Below are positions 31,745-41,737 of a stretch of 64,000 nucleotides of DNA, piece by piece. The notes beneath the pieces were generated by a model that saw only the letters and a list, made by a program, of their open reading frames with translations, searched no databases and was not told the origin of the DNA. How positions within the stretch are numbered: the first letter of the stretch is position 1; every line of letters starts with the position of its first letter. Both the position numbers and the translations under genes were made by a program. Source of the stretch: Pectinophora gossypiella (Eukaryota; Arthropoda; Insecta; Lepidoptera; Gelechiidae); contig NC_065410.1 in assembly GCF_024362695.1 (NCBI RefSeq), positions 740,001-804,000 on the forward strand. The letters are read 5' to 3'.

Positions 31745-32230
31745 AGTAATATTTGTATGCCTGGGGCAATTCCTGTTCGGCGCGTCCTTGCCGCGGGGGT
31801 GGGCGCCTCTTACTTCAGTAGGCCGGAGTGAGATGGTGGCTGAGTTCGAATAGGGACCCAGACCTACGGGGTATAACGTAGAACCCTTGCCATGGGATAC
31901 GGGTGAAGACCTCAACGGCTGCAGAGGCGGAGATGGGAGCCATCGGTACGGCAATGCAGGACGGAAGGGGCATGTCACAGGGACTGTAACCTGGAACCTG
32001 ACAGAGGGCAGCAGTAACTGTCAGTACTATTCAGAGGCAGAGGACAGGGGTCCTAGTATGGCTTTGTAATAGACTACTCTGGGCGCCATCCCACTCGCGT
32101 CAGACAGAGTACTGCGGGGCGGAAGGCAAGAGGGAAACCACTGCCCTATTTTTCCCTAAAAAAAGTAGCATGGTGAAATGCTACACCGACAAGAGCGTGG
32201 CTCTTAAATTGATGATGATGATGATAAGTA
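31745..32230 (+). repeat. SINE-5, longest copy
   Basis: The ~485-bp body contains CTCAACGGCTGCAGAGG, CAGTACTATTCAGAGGCAGA and GGAAGGCAAGAGGGAAACCA, and ends in hairpin AAGAGCGTGGCTCTT (32,191-32,205) and (GAT)n. It is long for a SINE and no pol III boxes are identified, so it may instead be a deleted LINE derivative. Confidence 0.7.
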
Positions 32231-32584
32231 ATACCTGTAATTATTATACCTATACTAATTATTACAACCATAAGGGTGTGCTAATCTCCCGATCTGTGAT
32301 TAGAGATTCTAGGTTTAGACGAGGGATATTCAGATTAAATTGCTATTAGTTCCAGACTTTGTTTAAAGATTTCGATGTAGATTAAAGTATCGATCGTACT
32401 AAATTCATGTTTATTTAACACTGGGGACGTGGTTTGACCGTTAGAAGGACGCATTAGTCGGTCAAATCAATTTCTCTCTCTTCTTGGGTGGGTTGTAAGG
32501 TTAGACCTTACTAATCTGAGAATCTAGGGTCTGAGTTATTGCTATTATAGACCCGCCCATCACTTTTCAACGGCTTTTCATCGG
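32231..32584. other. Nothing recognised
   Basis: A possible decayed SINE-2 end lies near 32,470-32,510 (CTTCTTGGGTGGGTTGTAAG). Otherwise unassigned. Confidence 0.3.
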
Positions 32585-33045
32585 CTTCGGTGGTTCAGTG
32601 GTTGAGCGTTGCGCGTTGTACTCACGATTCGGAGGTCCCAAGTTCGAATTCCGGTGGGTACAGATCACAAAAATTACTTTGTGATCCTTGGTTTGATTAG
32701 TTATTACAGGCTGATCACCTGATTGTTCAAATTCAAATTCAAAAATGTCTTTATTCAGTAGGTAACATAGTTACACTTTGAATCGTCAATTTTACATAAC
32801 GAACGTCTCATCCGCCTAAAACTACTGCAGCTTCTCACAACCTGTATAGCCGGGGAAAAGAAGCTGCAAGAAACGATCCATGCTTCGGAAGGTACGTTAA
32901 GCTGTTGGTCCCGGTTACTACTACTTACTTACATACGTAGTTGTTATATGAGTCATGTCAGGGGCTTTTGGCAGCTCAATAATAACCTTGATACCAGGGT
33001 TGATGAGATTGGTAATCCACCCATAATCCATACGATAGAAGATTA
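32585..33045 (+). repeat. SINE-2 split by a LINE-5 3' end
   Basis: The 5' part 32,585-32,726 has the head (GGTTCAGTGGTTGAGCG, CAAGTTCGAATTCCGG) and GATCACCTGATTGTTC. The 3' part 32,876-33,045 has the core (TGCTTCGGAAGGTACGTTAA) and tail. The parts join at the GTCCGAAAGTAAGATGATCC region of other copies. Confidence 0.87.
32727..32875 (-). repeat. LINE-5 3' end inserted in SINE-2
   Basis: Reverse strand: TTCTTGCAGCTTCTTTTCC, CCGGCTATACAGGTTGTGAG, AAAGTGTAACTATGTTACC and a TTGAATTTGAATTTGAA tail. Same family as 39,755-39,900 and 40,940-41,130. Confidence 0.85.
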
Positions 33046-33164
33046 TTTTTCCATTTAATTACCTATTAATGAAATTTAACAGATATTTCTACATTTCTGA
33101 CATGTACCATCGCTAAACAAGATTGGTTTGGCTCGATCTTGGCCTGTGACAATTTATACACATA

Positions 33165-33280
33165 AACATAATATGCTTTATGACTATATACCATTTGGAG
33201 TGATCACAGGTATATCCATCGCAAGATGAACTAAATACCCACCTTACCAAGTTTTTTGTTAGACCTTTTATTGAACATGA
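33165..33280 (+). repeat. rep-U copy, partial
   Basis: TATATCCATCGCAAGATGAA, CTAAATACCCACCTTACCAA and TTTGTTAGACC match 45,380-45,510 and 47,990-48,115. Confidence 0.6.
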
Positions 33281-33374
33281 CTTTCTAATGCCATGTGCTT
33301 AATTTTTTATCGGATGGCATCGACCTGGGGTAACTCCGTTGCCTATGCCTACTCAAAAAGCATCATAACACAGC

Positions 33375-33420
33375 ATTACACCTGTATCCCGGAAGGGGTA
33401 GGCAGAAGTGTATTAGTACG
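33375..33420 (-). repeat. CCCCTTCGGGG-type tail
   Basis: Read in reverse it is CTTCTGCCTACCCCTTCCGG then GATACAGG. This tail type occurs also at 44,905-44,962 and 51,300-51,355. Confidence 0.5.
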
Positions 33421-33424
33421 GTCA

Positions 33425-33565
33425 CGATTACTAATATGTATTGTATACACTTTGAAACCATGTCACATTAACTTTTTTGACAAATGAAACCGTAAGTCTC
33501 ATTAAATGTCAAATATATAGATAGTGCGACAGGATTCTAAAGAGGGTACGTAATATTGCTCATGA
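33425..33565 (-). repeat. rep-P copy
   Basis: Reverse complement of 56,560-56,690, including GTCACATTAACTTTTTTGAC and TAAGTCTCATTAAATGTCAA. Confidence 0.7.
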
Positions 33566-33585
33566 CTTTATATGTATACTCCTCG

Positions 33586-33670
33586 CCAGCTGTGGCTTGG
33601 ATGTAATAGGGGGCGAGCCTGTTGTCATTAACCGGGCACACATCCTGGAAACCACGTGATATCAATTTAT
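33586..33670 (+). repeat. rep-T copy
   Basis: GGGGGCGAGCCTGTTGTCAT, TAACCGGGCACACATCCTGG, AAACCACGTGATATC. Confidence 0.6.
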
Positions 33671-33963
33671 CTATGCCTGCTTCACTGGGAAAAGGCATGA
33701 TATATCGCGTGGAGGGATTCTCATAAAATGCATAAATGGTTTTGTCATAATTTTAATTTTCATAATCCTTTTTGCATAACGTTTTTTAGCATAATAGTAC
33801 TTTCCCATAATAACGTCTAAGAATACTGGTTTGTTAGGTATAACTTATTTTTGGACTAATATTTGTTGGCATAAATTTGATTCGCATATAAATAGGTATC
33901 CATAATTCTTTTTTAGAATAATAGTTTTTTGACATAATTTTTACAAGGCATAACAGTAGGTTA

Positions 33964-34006
33964 GGGTGCGGCGGAGGTGGCCCCTGGGCCACCCCTACGC
34001 CGCCAG
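33964..34006. other. GC-rich hairpin in the foldback element
   Basis: GGTGGCCC-CT-GGGCCACC forms a perfect 8-bp stem. It is nested inside an outer GCGGCG/CGCCGC stem with a small internal loop. It is strikingly GC-rich against the AT-rich arms. Confidence 0.75.
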
Positions 34007-34228
34007 CATGTTTATCTTACACACGAAAAGTAAACTGAATTATGACGACCAGCATGAAATAGAGTCAAAAAATATAAAAAAGTCACAATCATGAACCAAA
34101 TGCAGCCAAGGAAAAAGTAACTTTCGGAAATGTTCAAAGTTGTGCCAAAACTTTTCTTATTCGAAGTATAGTTTTTATGCTTATAATAATTATGCTTATA
34201 TATCATTATTGTCATTAATTATTATGCT

Positions 34229-34856
34229 TGTCGTAACAGTGGGGGGGTCGGTGACATCTTCATCAGAATGGAGGGTGGGCGTTTGAAGAGTGGGCGTTAG
34301 AAGACAATAATGGCCGTCATCAGTATCACAATCATTTTATTTACTTCCACATAGTTTTTGTATCACGATTAAATAAAGTCACAGCATAAGGTACACACTC
34401 ACGGCAACGTCACGGTATTCGTAACGGTTACACAGTCTCTCGTTATCTAGCGCGCATAAGGACGTTAGCGCGAAGGGGCTACTCGCCCTCTACTTGCCCT
34501 CCACCACCCATGGTTCTTATATTCGGACCGAATCATCGGGACACGTGCTCTTTTCCGATCACACTTTCTTGACGTCCCTACAAGTTATAGGTGAGCGACT
34601 ATAGCACTCCACGTTCCGATCGTAATTATTCGACACGTCCGTTCATGACGAAGGTTAGCGGTAGACTGCCCGACTAGAACGGCAGTGCACGTCCGCTCGA
34701 CACGACGACTCTGTAGTGACTCCGTCGACTTCACTCAGCTCTGGCCGTACGCCACCTTTCGTCGGAGCGTTGCAACTTCATAACGGAAGTGATGTAACTT
34801 CATTTTATTTTCCGATTTGATCAATTTCTCTTCTTAATTCATAACTAACGCCGACA
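34229..34856. repeat. Left LTR
   Basis: 628 bp, TGTCGTAACAG to ACGCCGACA. An AATAAA at 34,372-34,377 could be a polyadenylation signal on the plus strand; the minus strand has candidates too. Confidence 0.9.
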
Positions 34857-34975
34857 CGGCCATCCTGCGTGACACACGTCCTCGTGTGTTAATCTGAAAC
34901 AATATACCACAGCACAGTATCCAAGTTCGCTCGGTCATTCCTGACCTGACATGAGACTCTATAAAGGACTCGTCC

Positions 34976-35253
34976 GAGCTCTATTTGTGACTCTACATGA
35001 GCTCTACTTGTGACTCTACATATGACTCTACATGAGCTCTACTTGTGACTCTACATGAGCTCTACTTGTGACTCTACATGAGCTCTACTTGTGACTCTAC
35101 ATGAGCTCTACTTGTGACTCTACATGAGCTCTACTTGTGACTCTACATGAGCTCTACTTGTGACTCTACATGAGCTCTACTTGTGACTCTACATGAGCTC
35201 TACTTGTGACTCTACATGAGCTCTACTTGTGACTCTACATGAGCTCTACATGA
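34976..35253. repeat. 23-bp minisatellite in the LTR element
   Basis: About 12 tandem copies of a 23-bp unit (GAGCTCTACTTGTGACTCTA plus CAT), nearly identical, one shortened. Near-identity suggests recent expansion. Confidence 0.92.
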
Positions 35254-35437
35254 GACTTCAGTACACATATCCATCAAGTGGATTTCCCGTGTGCATCACC
35301 ACACAGAGTAAACAATTTGAAAGAATGCCTCAATCAACATCAACAACAACAATGATCAAAAAAAACAAAAAATATCTTAGACTGTTCATTCTACACACAC
35401 ATACACGGGCACATAAATACTCGGTGATAAGTCAACA

Positions 35438-35781
35438 TTGGCAACCATTTGCCACTTTCATAACAGACCACCATTGGTCAACTCAACAAGGTAATCATAT
35501 ACCACTAAAACCAGGTCCCCATGGACCTAAACAATCACCACACCTCCAGTCGCACACCGCGCCCTGAACAGCCTCTAACGGGACTGCAGTTACGACTACG
35601 CTGGAGCCACAGTTTGGCAACCATTTGCCACTTTCATAACAGACCATCATTGGTCATTTCCACAAGGTAATCATATACCACTAAAACCAGGTCCCCATGG
35701 ACCTACACACTCACCACACCTCCAGTCGCACACCGCGCCCTGAACAGCCTCTAACGGGACTGCAGTTACGACTACGCTGGA
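35438..35781. repeat. 168-bp tandem duplication in the LTR element
   Basis: 35,438-35,605 and 35,614-35,781 match closely (TTGGCAACCATTTGCCACTT to TACGACTACGCTGGA) with a few substitutions and an 8-base junction. The short frames over it show no known domain. Confidence 0.88.
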
Positions 35782-37021
35782 AATGCAGCACAACAACAAA
35801 AGAGAAAATAACAATACCAAAGTATGTGTGCCGTGTAACATCTTATTCACTCTCAAAATCAGTAACATTTAACTCAGAAGGCAATTCGCTTCGAGGCATT
35901 TTTTCAAGTCTATTTCATTTAATCATAATCCAAATTATTTTACTTCGCAATGTTTACTTCACTTCATTACGATTTCCAATTTAACTAAAGTTAACTAAAG
36001 AGAACTTTCTGCACTATATTCATTTGTATCCTATTAAAACTTCCCATATTTCAAATCAGGTAAAACAGATACGACTCACCAGGACTTATAAGAATTTCCA
36101 ATAAAAGATCAACCACTGGTCTTGTGACATGGTCTAGGTCTTCACCAGCGCAGCAAGTCCGGCTGGTATACAACGTGCTGCCAAGATGACGTCACTTTGC
36201 ACGGCTACAGCTCAGGCCGCACCACTTACATCGCCGCTAGCAATCCACCAGTTGCCGAACCACGTGGCAAGTTATGACATGAAACAAAAGAATTCACTGT
36301 ATTATCGTATTCACATGTCTTTCTTTCAATCGGTTTAAAAAGATTTGATGAATGACGGTAGATAACAAAACACGTTATTTAACGAGACTTAATTATCATG
36401 TCATGACTAATTTATCTTTGCTTGGAGTGAGAAAATACAACTTTAACCACGAAGGTTAAGCGTGTCTATACCAATTCGAAATATTTTTAGACCAAAATAC
36501 AAAGATTTGACGATGATGAAAACAGATTGGAAAACGCGGTATGATTGACACGGATTGACACAATATGTCTCGTCAATTTTCTTTTTAAACAAACGGAAAT
36601 AGTAATTTCCAAGTTAATTTTAAATCAATTTCCTCATTATTAGAAACGGAAATTCACCCAGCAATGAAGTCAATAACAATAAGGTTCCAGTATGAAAACG
36701 ACTCACCGTAATAACAGTTTCCAAGTTGAGGTACCATAATTTCCAAACACGACTGCACACAGTATGGAAATATTGTAATGTTCACGCCATCATATCTTAC
36801 GGCGTGTAGTGATGTCGATCATTAACAAGGTCCAGGTCACTTCAAATTCAGGTCCATTTTCAAATTCAGTCATGGATGGACACTACATCTTCATCACGTG
36901 ATCACACGAATGTGATAGTCATCATAATCTTCTTCTGATTGTGATAATCCAAACTTACATTGTCTTGTTGTGAACGTCGCATCACATTGTCTTCATCCAA
37001 GTTCACTAATCCCACTTCTGA

Positions 37022-37649
37022 TGTCGTAACAGTGGGGGGGTCGGTGACATCTTCATCAGAATGGAGGGTGGGCGTTTGAAGAGTGGGCGTTAGAAGACAA
37101 TAATGGCCGTCATCAGTATCACAATCATTTTATTTACTTCCACATAGTTTTTGTATCACGATTAAATAAAGTCACAGCATAAGGTACACACTCACGGCAA
37201 CGTCACGGTATTCGTAACGGTTACACAGTCTCTCGTTATCTAGCGCGCATAAGGACGTTAGCGCGAAGGGGCTACTCGCCCTCTACTTGCCCTCCACCAC
37301 CCATGGTTCTTATATTCGGACCGAATCATCGGGACACGTGCTCTTTTCCGATCACACTTTCTTGACGTCCCTACAAGTTATAGGTGAGCGACTATAGCAC
37401 TCCACGTTCCGATCGTAATTATTCGACACGTCCGTTCATGACGAAGGTTAGCGGTAGACTGCCCGACTAGAACGGCAGTGCACGTCCGCTCGACACGACG
37501 ACTCTGTAGTGACTCCGTCGACTTCACTCAGCTCTGGCCGTACGCCACCTTTCGTCGGAGCGTTGCAACTTCATAACGGAAGTGATGTAACTTCATTTTA
37601 TTTTCCGATTTGATCAATTTCTCTTCTTAATTCATAACTAACGCCGACA
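37022..37649. repeat. Right LTR
   Basis: 628 bp, apparently identical to 34,229-34,856 and without length differences. Confidence 0.9.
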
Positions 37650-37774
37650 TGCTTATAGTAGTTATAATTTTCAAAATTATGCTTAAAAAGTTATGACAAA
37701 TTAATACTATGCGTAACTAATAATAGGACAAGTAACATTATGCCATGGTAAATTATTACATAAAATTTTATGAG

Positions 37775-38077
37775 TAAAAATAGAGAACCTCGTGTGGATT
37801 GTATGTGAGATAATTTCACCGGATTGGGAGTAGCAAAGGGGGACAGAGCCAAATAAAGTAACCCCATGACCATGTCAAAGCAGCATTGAGGAGAGTGATC
37901 AGTATGCGGGGGCTGGGGGTTCAATCTGCGGGCGCGCTTGTCGTTGCGGCGTCGCTGATTTGCATAATGACGCCCCCGACCTCTATCGGGGAGATATTGA
38001 ACTGTGATGAGCGGAGCGGAGATTCAACTGTTTAAGGAGAACGAAGAAAAAAGTCTTGGTATGACCAAAGGTTAAAG
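37775..38077. other. Unassigned, partly GC-rich
   Basis: 37,900-38,030 is GC-richer (CGGGCGCGCTTGTCGTTGCG). A 77-codon minus-strand frame (37,691-37,924) crosses the foldback end and is not credible as a gene. Confidence 0.3.
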
Positions 38078-38078
38078 C

Positions 38079-38530
38079 ATGCATAAGAAAACCAGGTATG
38101 CTCAATTCCATGACAAGCCGCCATTGCTAGCCCTTTGATGACGTCAATGTTACCACTGTCTTACCATTAAATACCATAAAACCAAGGACGTAAATCTTAC
38201 TATTGACAATAAAAGGAATTACTGACAAATGTATTTAATTACTAGTACCTGTAATTACTAGTACCCCCTCCGGTTGATTGAGGGGAGGCCTGTGCCCAGC
38301 AGTGGGACGTATATAGGCAGTTTATGTACTAGTACCTGTCACATATATAAAAATCATTAAAACTGTAAGTAAATCTTTTACTAAAATTCAAAATGTATAT
38401 AAAAACATTGGTCATGGGTAATTTATTTTTTACGAAACGACAACGTAAGGTGAGATGACGTCAGCTGGACTAACCTTGAAATGTTAGCTGTCACTTTTGA
38501 GCATAAGTACCTGGTTTTCTTATACCATGG
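38079..38530. mobile_element. MITE-6, inverted-repeat element with a nested SINE tail
   Basis: GCATAAGAAAACCAGGTA (from 38,081) is inverted at 38,508-38,526 (TACCTGGTTTTCTTATACC). The similarity continues inward through a GCTAGC/GCTAAC and TGACGTCA region. There is no ORF. Confidence 0.6.
38257..38336 (+). repeat. Very short SINE-1 insertion with 9-bp target duplication
   Basis: Only 62 bp of the SINE-1 3' end (38,266-38,327) are present, flanked by ACTAGTACC at 38,257-38,265 and 38,328-38,336. This is a strongly 5'-truncated insertion inside MITE-6. Confidence 0.85.
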
Positions 38531-38539
38531 GGTAGAGTA

Positions 38540-38934
38540 GAGCTCGATTGTTCGCGAAGCCAAGTTACGCTTTGTATCATATCAACTTATATGTCAATCC
38601 CGTACTTAAGTACATGTTTATCAATGTGACTGTCGCTTTTCGAAATCGTTGGCAACTTAGCTAAAACCACATGGAAAATAATCTTTAAAGCGTAGAAGCT
38701 AGCTCCGCTTATCGCCCAGCCTATCCCAACCCGTCTCTTCCAGCTTACATCGGGACGCAAGTGACGAATGAATAAATGAGATTTACCAGGGAATCTGAGT
38801 GAAAGATATTTTGCGGTTTGAACGCCGTCGAACTAAGAGGATTGCGATCGACGCCGCCCTGTTAAAACTTGGTTGTTATTTGAACATTTGTTATTCATAA
38901 GAACACGGACTTTCACCGGTTTCACAACTTTTTG
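38540..38934 (+). promoter_or_regulatory. Possible promoter and first exon region
   Basis: A stretch free of recognised repeats, GC-richer than its surroundings, ending in CAACTTTTTG followed by a donor-like GTGAGT (38,935-38,940). This may be an untranslated first exon of a host gene. There is no TATA box I trust. Purely a suggestion from sequence character. Confidence 0.2.
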
Positions 38935-38940
38935 GTGAGT

Positions 38941-39589
38941 TTTTCTTGTAAGAATCTTATGGACGTTGTTTTCAATTGTTTGAAATTATTGATACTTTTT
39001 GCTTAGTGTTTTTCTTATTGGTTATTTTATGGTTCTTTGTAAGTAGTTGTTTAGTTGTCTGCTTTTCATTTAGACAAACAAGTGAACTTTCGTAGGCCTA
39101 ACGGGGTGAATTTATTTATTTACTTATTTATTTTTATTAGAAGACCAACAGCTAACGATACAAAATGGAAACGAATCGTATCGTCTTGCTTTTTTGTAAT
39201 TGTTTTAGTGGAAATTTGATATGATGTTGTTGTCTTTTTTTTTGTGTGTGGCGTCCTTTCATAATAAACTATTTCTCCTCAATTCTATTATAAAATAATA
39301 GTTAATACTAAAAACAAACAGCCATTTACATGTCCTCACCAATAGACACAACTTTACTGAAAAAAATGCTATAAAGAGCTCTTACAAAACAGGTACACAA
39401 GAAATTATAATAATGTAATTAATATGGTAGAACACCATGCAAAAGGTTATTGATTTATTCAACGAAGAAACTCTGACTTAAGAGACGCTTTTGAAGTACG
39501 AAAATACACCCACATTTTTTATCATGGCTAGCCTACCAGAGCGGATACAAATATGATTAAGGCAAGTCACAGGTTACTCATTACTTCTT
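38941..39589. other. Mostly unassigned; contains a rep-W end
   Basis: 39,240-39,290 (GTGTGGCGTCCTTTCATAAT then AAACTATTTC) matches rep-W at 40,780-40,870 and 49,439-49,521. Nothing else was recognised. Confidence 0.4.
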
Positions 39590-39668
39590 CTATTGTGTGG
39601 GTTGGGAGGTGAATGACCGATCTAAACATCCCTGGTGTAAGAGTTATTATTGTGCCGCTCAAAGTCTC
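39590..39668 (-). repeat. SINE-2 tail fragment
   Basis: Diverged reverse-strand SINE-2 end: TTCTTCTATTGTGTGGGTTG, CATCCCTGGTGTAAGAGTTA, TTGTGCCGCTCAAAG. Confidence 0.7.
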
Positions 39669-39754
39669 ATATTCCTGATTTAACTTAGTTAGGAACCGGT
39701 ATTATGTGTTTTAATAATTTTAACTGCATTTTAAGTTTTTCCATTATAAAGTAA

Positions 39755-39905
39755 TTCAAATTCAAAAATATATTTATTCAGTAAATAACAAAGTTATAAT
39801 TTGAATCTTCATTTTTTACGTAACGAACGTGTCATTCGTCTAAAACTACTGCAGCTTCTCACAACCTGTACAGCCGGGGAAAAGAAGCTGCAAGAAAAAC
39901 CTCAG
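39755..39905 (-). repeat. LINE-5 3' end
   Basis: Reverse strand of CGGGGAAAAGAAGCTGCAAG, AACGAACGTGTCATTCGTC and AATTCAAATTCAAAAATATA. Confidence 0.83.
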
Positions 39906-40027
39906 CACAGCACTAGACGTTCTTTTAAAATAAATACATTCTTACCGCGTGCCGTTAAACACGTAAGAGCGAGCGAGATACAATCCGCGTTCTTTCCTCT
40001 TTACTCATTAGCGGCTTACGGCTATTC

Positions 40028-40345
40028 TTCTATCGTGTGGGTGTGAGGTGGAGTACCAACCTCATCACTCCTGGTGTCAAAGTAACGCTCAGCCGCCAAA
40101 GACCCCTGCCATGGCTCATGGTAACGACTACTTATTTACATCAGTAAGTAGTAACCGGGACCAACGGCTTAACGTGCCTTCCGAAGCACGGATCATCTTA
40201 CTTTCGGACAATCTGGTGATCAGCCAGTAATGTCCTAACCAAACTAGGGACCACAAAGTAATTTTTGTGATATGTCCTCACCGGGAATCGAACCTGGGAC
40301 CTCCGGATCGTGAGCCAGACGCCCAGCCACCGGACTACGGAGGTC
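40028..40345 (-). repeat. SINE-2, full length
   Basis: Minus strand: head with B box GGTTCGATTCCC, TTTGTGGTCCCTAGTTTGGT, common core, CTTACTGATGTAAATAAG hairpin, GGCGGCTGAGCG, CACCTCACACCCACACGATA. Confidence 0.9.
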
Positions 40346-40779
40346 ACGGCTATTTAAAACTAAACTAAGACTCAAAGGCGGTGAGGATCCGATACGAATT
40401 GGTGCGGGGCCGAGAATTACAGTTGTATGAGTAGTATTCTGTATTCAATGTCTGAGTGCAGCAGATTGATCACGACCAGTACATCACGACTATAAAAAAC
40501 AGTACAGCCCTATAGACAGTCTAGATGTTACCTTGTATACAGTTATTCAATTCAAATTGAATGCGCGGACGTTTAGAATTACACACTGAACTAAAGTACT
40601 GGATACGCAAATAGGTAGATACCTAAGTAAATTAATACCAGCGTCGTGAGTCGCGCTGCGGCTTATGCTGAGTGAGGCCCTTTTGTAAAGGACACCATTG
40701 TTGACCAGTCCATACACAAAATTACAATTTACCTTAATGTTTAATGTCTACTCATTTGTAGTCTCTAGTGTAAGTTGTT

Positions 40780-40870
40780 TTTATTACGTATTTTGATTTG
40801 AGTTATGTGTCTTTCCGGGTTTTTTTTTATCTGTTATGTGGCGTCCTTTTATAATAAACGTTTCATTCTT
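40780..40870 (+). repeat. rep-W copy
   Basis: TATCTGTTATGTGGCGTCCT then TTTATAATAAACGTTTC. Similar ends at 39,240 and 49,439. Probably a LINE 3' end. Confidence 0.5.
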
Positions 40871-40934
40871 TATTACTTTTAAATTTTTCAAAAGTACGTA
40901 TTTATTGTATGTAGCGTCATTATATATAATTATA

Positions 40935-41130
40935 TTTATGATTTTTTAAGAATGTCTAGGGCCCTGTGCCGAGGTTTATTTTTCCTTGCAACTTCTTTTC
41001 CCCGGCTGTACAGGTTGTGAGAAGCTGCTGCAGTTTTAGGCGGAGGAGACATTCGTTATGTAAAAAATCACGATTCAAAGTGTAACTATGTTACCTACTG
41101 AACAAAGATATTTTTGAATTTGAATTGTGT
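40935..41130 (+). repeat. LINE-5 3' end
   Basis: CTAGGGCCCTGTGCCGAGGT, CTTTTCCCCGGCTGTACAGG, TTAGGCGGAGGAGACATTCG, TGTAACTATGTTACCTACTG and TTTTTGAATTTGAATTG. It has no clear ORF. Confidence 0.83.
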
Positions 41131-41737
41131 TTTGAGCTGTACAAACAAATGACAGACGCGACGTAGAACCACTCGCTATAACGAGACTCGTCGTAGCCGG
41201 AAACGACGTTCGGAGACTCTCTGTCAAAGCCATAATTCCGCTATTTCTTCCACGAGTATTATTAGGGTCTAAACAAGATAAGATAAGAGAGCCAAGTTAG
41301 GATAAGATTGGCTATATAAACCACATGCGAGCACATGGACGTCGGAGTTGAAGCAGTCGTCGTAGCCGAAATCGGCTGGATTACATCACATCATCATCAT
41401 CATTATTAGGATAGAACTAAAAATAATTTTGACTGACAATAAGCGTACTTTGATGGTCTTACGTAGAAAATAATACAATTCGAAAACCTGCTTATAGGAA
41501 ACTTCGAATCCAGACGCACAATATCTTTGGCAGTACACGGATGGGCCCCATTGTACGTCGCTCCGGGATTTTCATTTGGATTCAAGCTATTAATAGATCT
41601 ATAGATCACTTTAGTTCATGTACAATAGAATACAGATGAATCCTCCTTTTGTATTCCATTCGAGAATGAACAAGAACTGTAGCGCATTGTAAAGTCTGTA
41701 ACATCTCGTAGCGCATCCATTCACAAGAAGTGTCTCT
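41131..41737. other. Nothing firmly recognised
   Basis: 41,316-41,323 holds TATATAA within GGCTATATAAACC. It is followed by GTCGTCGTAGCCGAAATCGG and a (CAT)n run, which may be an old repeat. A 67-codon minus-strand frame has no known motif. Confidence 0.25.

Larger units (their letters stand above)
34229..37649. mobile_element. Non-autonomous LTR retrotransposon
   Basis: Two 628-bp direct repeats bound a 2,165-bp interior. Each LTR starts TGTCG and ends CGACA. TGCT occurs directly outside both ends (34,225-34,228; 37,650-37,653), a 4-bp target duplication. The interior has no gag, protease, reverse transcriptase or integrase frame, so proteins must come from another element. No convincing primer-binding site or polypurine tract was found on either strand, so orientation is undecided. 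By eye the LTRs match base for base, which implies a recent insertion. Confidence 0.88.
33720..37774. mobile_element. Foldback-like element split by an LTR insertion
   Basis: Ends are CTCATAAAAT (33,720-33,729) and its inverse ATTTTATGAG (37,765-37,774). The left arm carries CATAA-type motifs about every 15-16 bp (for example 33,731, 33,746, 33,761, 33,775, 33,790, 33,806, then 33,870, 33,885, 33,901, 33,933, 33,949). The right arm carries the inverse TTATG motifs at similar spacing on both sides of the inserted LTR element. A GC-rich hairpin lies between the arms (33,964-34,006). Without the insertion the element is about 630 bp. Arms made of short tandem units are known from Drosophila FB elements; kinship is not implied. 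Confidence 0.6.

Noticed and set aside
34976..35253. Regular direct repeats that could suggest a CRISPR-like array
   Set aside because: Units are contiguous with no unique spacers and the window is clearly animal DNA. It is a minisatellite. The same holds for 62,724-63,031.
35229..35567. 112-codon frame in the LTR element, considered as a gag remnant
   Set aside because: It starts in the minisatellite and runs through the 168-bp duplication. No capsid or zinc-knuckle pattern (C..C....H....C) is seen.
37691..37924. 77-codon minus-strand frame
   Set aside because: It crosses the end of the foldback element and has no recognised motif.
41316..41400. TATATAA box followed by a GTCGTCGTAG block, considered as a promoter
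   Set aside because: A single TATA-like string in AT-rich DNA is weak evidence, and the following sequence ends in (CAT)n like a decayed repeat.
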